Positions 23,367 to 28,935 of a stretch of DNA of 28,935 nt are shown here, one piece after another. Made by a program: the position numbers and the translations under genes. A model generated the notes under the pieces. It was given only the letters and a program-made list of their open reading frames with translations, searched no databases and was not told where the DNA came from. The DNA is from Oscillibacter sp. CAG:241 (GTDB lineage Bacteria > Bacillota > Clostridia > Oscillospirales > Oscillospiraceae). The DNA lies in the NCBI GenBank assembly GCA_000435975.1, contig FR884087.1:1-28935 (forward strand), written 5' to 3'. The first letter of the stretch is position 1; each line of letters opens with the position of its first letter.

Positions 23367-24532
23367 AAGCCGTCACCTCCGATAAACGGGATCGCACCGA
23401 AGCGCCCTTGCAAATACCCCTTGCGGATGTTCTCTCCCTTTCTCGGAGAGAAGGACGCCAGCGAATACAGCTCAGTTGCACAGGACCGCTCGTCCTTTTC
23501 TGCAAACCAGATCTGATCTCTGCGGAAGAAGGTAAGATCAAGCAGCATCGCATCATGCGTCGTAAACAGAAGCTGCGCTCCCTCTGTGTTGATCGTATTA
23601 TCCTGAACCATCTCTATCAGCCGCTTTGTCAGGAGCGGATGCAGACTGTCCTCGATCTCGTCAACGACAAGCAGTGCGCCGTCCTCCAGCGCTTGCAGCC
23701 AGCCGCCGATACGGGAGAAGAACCGTTGCGTTCCGGAGGACTCCTGATCCATAAGAAGCTGGAAGTGTTCCACGCTGCCATCCGCACCGATGACACGGTG
23801 GGTGGTCGTAATGACCGGGGCCTTGCCGGAAATGTTCTTGATGGTCACATCAGAAATGCCGAGGTCGGCAAGCAGCAGCTCCTTCAGGATACGAGCCTTC
23901 TTCTCATTGCCGCTGACGATCTGTGCGACTGTTTCCGAAGCGGCAGGTGCTTCCTCCATCAAGAATGTCAGCTTTTCCAAGAACCACTTGTAGGCGTTTT
24001 CCGTTTGCGGCAGATTCCAGTCGTTTGAGGAAACCAGATACAGCTTATTATCCGGCGTGCGGTTGCTGAGTGTGATTTGCTCATTGATATTCTCTCGGAA
24101 TTCATATACGCCGTTTTCTCTTGAGAAAATCAGCGCCTCACGCCCATTGGGCCAGTGGTACAAATACTCCGTATAGATCTTCTTAGCATCGAAAGAATAG
24201 CCGTAAGCGTAACGAATGCCATGATAGATGAATACGATCTCAAAAGATGTAGGCGTTGTGGTGCCTCCAAACGGTTCCCACGGCAATTTTTGTCCTTTGG
24301 ATATTTTGGCTGCTTCTCCGACAACCATATCCTTCATCGTCATCAGTGCGTGCAGCACATTACTTTTACCGGCAGCGTTCGCTCCGTAAATAGCAATAGC
24401 AGGTAAAAGCGCCCTTTTTTCATCTGGGTGCAGCAGATAAGACTCCAGGGACTTATCCTTTGATGCTGCAAAGCTGATGACTGCACTATCTTTGATTGAG
24501 CGATGGTTTTCAATCGAAAATTGAATAAGCAT
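23354..24532 (-). CDS. rloA: RloA-like AAA15/OLD-type ABC ATPase
   Basis: A 392-residue ABC-type ATPase of the AAA15/AAA21 group. It starts MLIQFSIENHRSIKDSAVIS, the family hallmark, and has Walker A GANAAGKS (50-57), a signature-like SSGTQR (265-270), Walker B LLVVDEIE (287-294) and an H-loop TTHD (324-327). It probably senses invasion and controls RloB, like AriA with AriB in PARIS or PtuA in Septu; that comparison is by architecture only. The ATG at 24532 is chosen because GGAGG lies 9 bases upstream and the family N-terminus begins there; an in-frame ATG 12 codons earlier lacks these. It has its own strong promoter and looks AT-richer than the surrounding ICE genes. Confidence 0.85.
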   Translation of the reverse strand: MLIQFSIENHRSIKDSAVISFAASKDKSLESYLLHPDEKRALLPAIAIYGANAAGKSNVLHALMTMKDMVVGEAAKISKGQKLPWEPFGGTTTPTSFEIVFIYHGIRYAYGYSFDAKKIYTEYLYHWPNGREALIFSRENGVYEFRENINEQITLSNRTPDNKLYLVSSNDWNLPQTENAYKWFLEKLTFLMEEAPAASETVAQIVSGNEKKARILKELLLADLGISDVTIKNISGKAPVITTTHRVIGADGSVEHFQLLMDQESSGTQRFFSRIGGWLQALEDGALLVVDEIEDSLHPLLTKRLIEMVQDNTINTEGAQLLFTTHDAMLLDLTFFRRDQIWFAEKDERSCATELYSLASFSPRKGENIRKGYLQGRFGAIPFIGGDGLWQE

Positions 24533-24579
24533 AAGCGGATACCTCCATTCACAGTATAGTCTCTCCATTCTTCGCCCAT

Positions 24580-24608
24580 ATTATAGCAGTTAAAATCGCC
24601 TGCGTCAA
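24580..24608 (-). promoter_or_regulatory. Strong sigma-A promoter of rloAB
   Basis: On the minus strand, TTGACG (24608-24603), a 17-bp spacer and TATAAT (24585-24580) with a TGC extended -10 form a near-consensus promoter. Transcription would start near 24573, about 40 bases before the rloA ATG. The module is therefore autonomously expressed, unlike most ICE genes here. Confidence 0.8.
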
Positions 24609-24827
24609 TATTTATATCTCGATTTCGCAGAAATAACGCAAATTCTGGCGATAAAATTGCTTCAAGCGGCAATAGATATAATTTAGCCGCAGGAAAATTG
24701 ATAGAGAAAATATCCGATAATGGCTCGACTGCTCTGCGTCCCCCGCTTATAATATAAACGAGATTATCATAAATTAATTTATCATAATGGGGACATCTGA
24801 AAAGCATATCCAAACTACACCGTTGTG
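24609..24827. other. AT-rich gene-free stretch upstream of rloA
   Basis: About 220 bases of AT-rich DNA without a credible gene. It contains two direct TTATCATAA copies (24764-24772 and 24779-24787) flanking AT-only sequence, and TATAAT-like words near 24748. A long reverse frame crosses this area but has no family signature and contains the rloAB promoter. Confidence 0.45.
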
Positions 24828-24936
24828 CCAAAAAGTTGCACCTTGTCGTAAAAGTCGTTTGAAAAAGTTGCAGCTTGCCGAGAAAAGTCCCTTGAAAAAG
24901 TTGACAATCCTGAGCAAAAGTCCCTTGAAAAAGTTG
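24828..24936 (+). repeat. Iteron-like array with 33-bp period
   Basis: Three 21-bp copies start at 24850, 24883 and 24916, exactly 33 bp apart; copies two and three are identical and the first differs at two positions. Each ends TTGAAAAAGTTG. A partial unit (CCAAAAAGTTGCA) lies at 24828. The 33-bp period is about three helical turns, so a protein would bind the same face repeatedly. The array lies about 180 bp upstream of the Toprim gene. Confidence 0.8.
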
Positions 24937-25045
24937 TCTCGATGGAGATACGCAGAAATTTATCGCCATTTCGCAATGAAGGTTTCCCCATCAATCTTCC
25001 ACGAAGGATTGGTGGGTCAGAAAAATGGGGTGCAAAACGTTACAT

Positions 25046-25092
25046 AGCCGGACGGCTTTCATTCATGTGAAAACCGTCCGGCTTATTTTTAT
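25046..25092 (+). terminator. Terminator/attenuator hairpin abutting the Toprim gene
   Basis: A perfect 10-bp outer stem, AGCCGGACGG with CCGTCCGGCT, encloses a 5-bp inner stem (TTTCA with TGAAA) and is followed by TATTTTTAT. AAGGAG begins 4 bases after the T tract. The hairpin is preceded by TTACATAGCCG, as in the parA leader. Confidence 0.8.
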
Positions 25093-25112
25093 ATCAAGGA
25101 GATGATGAAACG

Positions 25113-26084
25113 ATGGGCTATGTGACAAGAGAGATGATCGACCGGGCGAAGGAAATGGACCTACTGACCTATCTCCAGACCTATGAGCCGCAGGAGCTGA
25201 TGCATTTTGGCGGCAGCACCTACTGCACCCGTGAGCACGACAGCCTGAAAATTTCCAACGGGAAGTGGTGCTGGTTTTCCCGTGGGATTGGCGGCAGGAC
25301 GGCACTGGATTATCTGATCAAAGTGAAAGAGATTCCCTTTACCGAGGCGGTGGAGCGGATCGTGGGACGGGCGGCTGGGCAGCCGCCCATTTCTTGTACC
25401 CGCCAGCAGCCGGAGCAGACAAAGACACTGCTTTTGCCGCAGGTCAGCCGCTGCGCCGCCCATGCCGTCGAGTATTTGCACAGCCGAGGAATCGACTATG
25501 AACTGATTGATTTCTGCATCCGAACCGGTCGGCTCTATGAGAGCTATCCCCACCACAATGCCGTATTTGTCGGCAAGGATAAAGACGGTCAGCCCCGCTA
25601 TGCCTGCCTGCGGGGAATCGGAACAGACTTCAAAGGGGAAGCGACGGGCAGCGATAAGCGATTTTCCTTTTCCATCCCCGCCGAGGAGTCGTCACAGGTG
25701 CTGTATCTGTTTGAATCGGCCATCGACCTGCTTTCCTTTGCGGCGATGGCGCAGGAGGACAGACTGCCGTGGAGGTCGCAGCACCTGTTGTCTCTGGCCG
25801 GTGTGTACCAGCCCAAGAAGAACTTGACGGAGCGGCATCTGCCGCTGGCTCTGTCTCAGTATCTTCGGGACCACCGGGAAATCCAAACCATTTACCTGTG
25901 TCTCGACAACGACCTTGCGGGCCGCAGCGCCGCCGATGCGATCCGGCAGCAGCTGGCAGGCAGGTATGTTGTGCTGGACGGCTTTCCTTGCCAGGGCAAG
26001 GATTATAATGATTGGCTCTGCCTGCGGAAGGGGCTGCCAATCACCAGAACAGTATCAAAACCAGAGAGGAGTATGGCACGATGA
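25113..26084 (+). CDS. DUF3991/Toprim primase-like protein
   Basis: A 323-residue protein. The N-terminal part has a zinc-finger/primase-like segment (HFGGSTYCTREHDSLKI, then KWCWFSRGIGG), followed by a DUF3991-like middle with LHSRGIDYELIDFCI. The C-terminal Toprim domain has LYLFESAIDLLSF (E201), YLCLDNDLAG (D265, D267) and GKDYNDWL. Such proteins are typical of ICEs and may prime replication of transferred single strands, though primase activity is unproven for the family. The ATG at 25113 follows AAGGAG at 11 bases; nearer ATGs are out of frame. The next ATG overlaps its stop by 4 bp. Confidence 0.85.
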   Translation: MGYVTREMIDRAKEMDLLTYLQTYEPQELMHFGGSTYCTREHDSLKISNGKWCWFSRGIGGRTALDYLIKVKEIPFTEAVERIVGRAAGQPPISCTRQQPEQTKTLLLPQVSRCAAHAVEYLHSRGIDYELIDFCIRTGRLYESYPHHNAVFVGKDKDGQPRYACLRGIGTDFKGEATGSDKRFSFSIPAEESSQVLYLFESAIDLLSFAAMAQEDRLPWRSQHLLSLAGVYQPKKNLTERHLPLALSQYLRDHREIQTIYLCLDNDLAGRSAADAIRQQLAGRYVVLDGFPCQGKDYNDWLCLRKGLPITRTVSKPERSMAR

Positions 26085-26611
26085 GCGAATATAAGGTTCT
26101 TATTACGGAGACATGGAAGCGGGCAGTTACGGTAGATGCCGAGAGCCGGGAGGAGGCGGAAGCAGCTGTGCGCTGCCAGTATAAAAATGGCGAATACGCT
26201 CTTGTATCGGCGGATTCTGATGGCGTCTCTTTTTCAGCACAGTATCCGGAGCAGCAAGTCGAATTGTCCTACGGAAAGCTGCGGGAGCTGTTTCGCAAAG
26301 CAGAGCGAGGCGGCATCCATGTGAGCGGGTATATCACCTTCCGTGCAGACAGCTTTTCTACAGCATACAGCGAGCGCTCCCGCACCTATGCGGTATCCAG
26401 CGATAACAAGGCATTTCAGCCCAACATGGGCGGTTATTCCATTTACGCCCGCTGTCTGGACGGGACGGACCCTTGCGTCCGACTGGAGCAGTATATGGCT
26501 GCGGAATACGGCGGGGAACGTGGGTGGAGCGTAGAGCGCTGCTATATGCTCCGGGAGGACTACGACCGGGTGATGACCCTTCCGGAGCATAGCAAAGAGC
26601 GGGAGCGATAA
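26081..26611 (+). CDS. DpnD/PcfM-like protein
   Basis: A 176-residue protein. Residues 1-50 (EYKVLITETWKRAVTVDAES, then EAEAAVRCQYKNGEYAL) match the DpnD/PcfM domain found in conjugative plasmids such as pCF10 and next to restriction genes; its role is unknown. The rest (about 65-176) includes ELFRKAERGGIHVSGYITF and a YSIYARCLDG segment I cannot assign. The ATG at 26081 overlaps the Toprim stop as ATGA, and GAGGAG lies upstream. It ends SKERER although no gene starts nearby, so the tail is not just a ribosome binding site for a downstream gene. Confidence 0.7.
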   Translation: MSEYKVLITETWKRAVTVDAESREEAEAAVRCQYKNGEYALVSADSDGVSFSAQYPEQQVELSYGKLRELFRKAERGGIHVSGYITFRADSFSTAYSERSRTYAVSSDNKAFQPNMGGYSIYARCLDGTDPCVRLEQYMAAEYGGERGWSVERCYMLREDYDRVMTLPEHSKERER

Positions 26612-26625
26612 AGTAACACTCAAAA

Positions 26626-26658
26626 TTATACCCGAAATTATAATACTTTACGGTATAA
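26626..26658. repeat. Inverted repeat TTATACC / GGTATAA
   Basis: Two 7-bp arms (26626-26632 and 26652-26658) flank an AT-rich centre with TATAAT at 26639-26644. It could be an operator over a promoter for the mob genes or part of oriT. A -35 match is poor, so promoter status is uncertain. Confidence 0.45.
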
Positions 26659-26690
26659 CCTTAAACGAAAAAACAGAGGAGGCTTGCGGT

Positions 26691-26828
26691 ATGGTGTGCC
26701 GGGATTCACGCTTGATTTTCCATAACGGATGTTCTTATCAGCAGGTACACCCGGACGCACGCCCGCAGGGTGTGCAGGGATGTACTATACCAGCAAGCAA
26801 CGCCTTTTGGGGACAAAAGGCAGCCTGA
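26691..26828 (+). CDS. Possible 45-aa leader peptide in the mob leader
   Basis: A short frame with GAGGAGG 8 bases before its ATG encodes MVCRDSRLIFHNGCSYQQVH and then GVQGCTIPASNAFWGQKAA. Its 3' end lies within a perfect hairpin. No family is recognised. It may be a leader peptide controlling mobC expression, or simply oriT DNA that happens to be open. Confidence 0.35.
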   Translation: MVCRDSRLIFHNGCSYQQVHPDARPQGVQGCTIPASNAFWGQKAA

Positions 26829-26844
26829 CAGGGGCATCCCCTGT
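26802..26844. other. oriT: Candidate origin of transfer (paired hairpins before mobC)
   Basis: Two perfect hairpins lie 6 bp apart: GCCTTTTG with CAAAAGGC (26802-26821) and ACAGGGG with CCCCTGT (26828-26844, loop CAT). A C-rich run and a small CCGC/GCGG stem follow, then the GGAGG of mobC. Closely placed inverted repeats just upstream of mobC-relaxase are the usual oriT layout. No nick site can be proven from sequence alone. Confidence 0.55.
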
Positions 26845-26892
26845 ACCCCCCCACCGCCAGATGCGGCAATTTTGACCTTTGGAGGAACGGTA

Positions 26893-27222
26893 ATGACCAA
26901 GCGAGAGATAGAGATCAAGGTGCGGCTGAATGAGAAGGAGGCGGAGCACCTGAACCGTCAGGTGGAGAAATGTCGCCTGTCCCGTGAAGCCTACCTGCGG
27001 CACCTGATTGCCGGAGTGGTGCCCCGTGAGGCCCCACCGCCGGAATACTTCGCCTTCATGCGGGAGCTGCATTATGTGGGCAACCTTCTCAACCAAATCG
27101 CACAGAAGGCCCATGTGCTGAACGTCATAGATGCCAAGCGGTACGATGAAGGAAGCAAGCAATGGGAAGCCTTTATCCGGGAGGTCACAGCGGCAGTCAT
27201 CCTTCCGGCAAAGCGGGAGTAG
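26893..27222 (+). CDS. mobC: MobC-like relaxosome accessory protein
   Basis: A 109-residue protein. The start (TKREIEIKVRLNEKEAEHL, then VEKCRLSREAYLRHLIAG) is a ribbon-helix-helix-like DNA-binding fold. The second half (FMRELHYVGNLLNQIAQKAH) is the conserved MobC motif. It would bind oriT and help the relaxase open the strands. GGAGG precedes the ATG at 26893 by 7 bases. The relaxase starts 4 bases after its stop. Confidence 0.85.
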   Translation: MTKREIEIKVRLNEKEAEHLNRQVEKCRLSREAYLRHLIAGVVPREAPPPEYFAFMRELHYVGNLLNQIAQKAHVLNVIDAKRYDEGSKQWEAFIREVTAAVILPAKRE

Positions 27223-27226
27223 CGCT

Positions 27227-28648
27227 ATGGCAACAACTTCCATTTGGGCCGTGAAGGGATGGCTCGGCAAAGTGGTGCTCTATATCGAGAACCCGGAAAA
27301 GACAGAAAACCCGCAGTTCTACCGGCAAAAGGATATGACAGATGCGCAGACGCAGAATCTATCGGATGTCATTGACTACGCCGCTCGCTCGGATAAAACG
27401 ACGGCGGCGCTGGACAGCGAAAGTGTCCCCATACTGCGCCAGCTGGTCAGCGGCATCAACTGCCTGCCCGCAACGGCACGGGATGAGATGCTGGCGGTCA
27501 AGAAGCGCTTCGGCAAGGAGGACGGCGTCGTTGCCTATCATGGGTATCAGTCCTTTGCCCCCGGTGAGGCTACGCCGGAACTGGCCCATGAGATCGGCGT
27601 AAAGCTGGCCCGGAAGCTGTGGGGCGAGAAATATCAGGTGCTGGTTGCCACCCATTTGGATAAGGAGAACCATCTGCATAGTCATTTTGTGGTGAACACC
27701 GTATCCTTTGTGGATGGCATCCGCTACCACCGTACCGGGAAAGACTACTACGAAATGCGGACAGTCTCCGACGAACTTTGCCGGGAATACAGCCTGTCCG
27801 TGGTGGAGAAGCCCCAGCTGGGAAAGTCGAAACACTACGGGGAATGGCGGGCCGAGCAGGAGCAGCGCCCCACATGGCGTGGCCTGATCCGCAGCGAAAT
27901 CGACGAGCTGATCCGGGAAAGCGTCAGCGAAAAGCAGTTTTATTACCTGCTGCGCCAGAAGGGCTATGCAGTGAAGTTCGGCAAGGACATCTCCGTGCGC
28001 CCGCCCAGAAAGGAGCGCTTTGTGCGCCTTGCCCGGAACTTCGGGGCGGCATACACCGAAGATGGGATACGGCGGCGTATTTTGTCCCAGCCCCTGCCGC
28101 AGAAACCCCATCCGGAAACTCCGAAAGAGCGGAAGAAGGTCTATTCTATGGGCAAGTGGCAGAAAACACGCAAGATAACCGGCTTTCGGGCGCTGTATCT
28201 GTATTACTGCTATAAACTCGGTGTGTTTCCAAAACGCCGCCCGCAAAGCCGGGCACGGCTCCATTTTCTTCTCCGGGAGGATCTGATAAAACTGAATAAT
28301 ATCTCACAGGAAGTACGGCTGCTCGCACGGCATCACATTGATACCGCCGAGCAGCTTGCTTTATATCAAAAGGAACAGGAGGTGCAGATCACGACCCTTT
28401 CCGCCCAGCGTCGGGCACTACAGAAGGCGCTGCGCACCAAGCCCGTCCGGGACAGCCCGGAACAGGCTGATGTACACAGGGCGCAGATCAGGGAGCTGTC
28501 TGAACGGCTCAAAGCGCTGCGCCGGGAGGTGCATCTGTGCGACGACATTGCAGAGCGCTCCGGCGTGATGGCGGAGAAACTGAAAGCCGTCCGGGAGGAC
28601 GAGAAAAATCAACAGAAGGAGGAACAGCAACATGAACACATCCGGTGA
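27227..28648 (+). CDS. MobA/VirD2-type relaxase
   Basis: A 473-residue relaxase. The N-terminal domain has HGYQSF (H105) and the metal-binding histidine cluster in DKENHLHSHFVVNTVSF (H149, H151, H153), the hallmark of Pfam Relaxase/MobA-VirD2 proteins. A catalytic tyrosine should be near the N-terminus (Y19 or Y32 are candidates). A central region (about 230-330) and a long charged coiled-coil tail follow. It would nick oriT and stay attached to the transferred strand. The ATG at 27227 is supported by GGGAG upstream and the relaxase-like start TTSIWAVKGW. pcfB overlaps its end by 17 bp. Confidence 0.92.
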   Translation: MATTSIWAVKGWLGKVVLYIENPEKTENPQFYRQKDMTDAQTQNLSDVIDYAARSDKTTAALDSESVPILRQLVSGINCLPATARDEMLAVKKRFGKEDGVVAYHGYQSFAPGEATPELAHEIGVKLARKLWGEKYQVLVATHLDKENHLHSHFVVNTVSFVDGIRYHRTGKDYYEMRTVSDELCREYSLSVVEKPQLGKSKHYGEWRAEQEQRPTWRGLIRSEIDELIRESVSEKQFYYLLRQKGYAVKFGKDISVRPPRKERFVRLARNFGAAYTEDGIRRRILSQPLPQKPHPETPKERKKVYSMGKWQKTRKITGFRALYLYYCYKLGVFPKRRPQSRARLHFLLREDLIKLNNISQEVRLLARHHIDTAEQLALYQKEQEVQITTLSAQRRALQKALRTKPVRDSPEQADVHRAQIRELSERLKALRREVHLCDDIAERSGVMAEKLKAVREDEKNQQKEEQQHEHIR

Positions 28649-28935
28649 TGCCGCCGAACAGGTCGTCCGGCTCAGTCTGGAGGGCGTGGAGGTGGCGGCC
28701 AAGATCACAGGCAGTGCGGCCAAGGAGGTATCGGCGCTGCTGATCGCCGCCCTGAAAAACCGGGACAAGAACAAGGTCAAGGGGCGACAGCGCCTGACCG
28801 CCATGCTCCGCAGCGGCAAGGAATTGACCATCTTTACCGTCAAAAATCAGGACATGGCCCGTTTTGTGGCCGACGCCAAGCGTTACGGCGTGGTCTACTG
28901 TGTGCTGCGGGAGGCGAAGGACAACCCGCAGGGTA
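28632..28935 (+). CDS. pcfB: PcfB family (DUF3801) protein, 5' part
   Basis: The first 101 codons begin MNTSGDAAEQVVRLSLEGVE and continue AAKITGSAAKEVSALLIAAL and RLTAMLRSGKELTIFTVK. This is the DUF3801/PcfB pattern; PcfB of pCF10 is a conjugation accessory protein that links the relaxosome to the PcfC (VirD4-type) coupling protein. GGAGG lies 9 bases before the ATG, inside the end of the relaxase gene. The gene is cut by the window edge; a coupling protein gene is expected next. Confidence 0.85.
   Translation, partial: MNTSGDAAEQVVRLSLEGVEVAAKITGSAAKEVSALLIAALKNRDKNKVKGRQRLTAMLRSGKELTIFTVKNQDMARFVADAKRYGVVYCVLREAKDNPQG

Noticed and set aside
22862..23516. Plus-strand frames across rloB
   Set aside because: They are antisense to rloB, whose Toprim-like motifs and coupling with rloA are clear, and they have no ribosome binding sites.
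24828..24936. CRISPR-like array
   Set aside because: Only three full 21-bp units, 12-bp gaps too short for spacers, and no cas genes nearby.
24343..24969. Minus-strand frame with repeated LFQGTF-like peptides upstream of rloA
   Set aside because: The repeats come from the 33-bp DNA array. The frame overlaps the rloA start in another frame and contains the rloAB promoter, so it is unlikely to be a protein gene.

Overview
The window looks like a GC-rich gut Clostridia chromosome (Oscillospiraceae-like; inferred from gene content, base composition and protein flavour, not from a database search). A yaaL/bofA pair at the left points to an endospore-forming lineage. The left 5.7 kb is ordinary chromosome. 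The rest, from about 5.8 kb to the right edge, is one end of an integrative and conjugative element (ICE) inserted just downstream of rpsI. Its integrase, coupling protein and mating-channel genes lie outside the window.

Chromosomal part: a partial tadA (minus) diverges from yaaL-bofA (plus). A tightly packed minus-strand unit follows: a TtcA-like tRNA thiolase, an MFS transporter and a family 2 glycoside hydrolase. Next comes the rplM-rpsI ribosomal operon, with a strong extended -10 promoter, a structured leader and a good terminator.

ICE part: a repeat-rich, gene-poor left end (5.74-6.05 kb) is followed by a 56-aa conserved protein, parA-parB, and an 854-aa surface adhesin with thioester, Cna_B and sortase motifs. 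A long coupled operon (11.2-22.6 kb) then encodes a PAPS-reductase-like PP-loop protein, four small or unknown proteins, and a 2763-aa protein combining ArdC-like, MutS-I-like, N6-adenine methylase and SNF2 helicase regions. A complete tnpV-like gene with its own ribosome binding site lies inside that giant gene in another frame. A minus-strand rloA-rloB candidate defence pair follows; it is AT-richer than its neighbours, has its own strong promoter and is bracketed by 13-bp direct repeats. A 33-bp-period repeat array, a DUF3991/Toprim protein, a DpnD/PcfM-like protein, a candidate oriT, mobC, the relaxase and the start of pcfB complete the window.

How it fits together: mobC, the relaxase and pcfB process and deliver the DNA. 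The giant helicase/methylase and the Toprim protein probably handle or protect transferred DNA. ParAB would stabilise the excised form, the adhesin would promote cell contact, and rloAB is cargo. Four points stand out: the nested tnpV; intrinsic terminators abutting the ribosome binding sites of several ICE operons, which suggests element-wide antitermination; an Arg-Glu-Arg C-terminus shared by six otherwise unrelated ICE proteins; and the repeat-flanked rloAB insertion.
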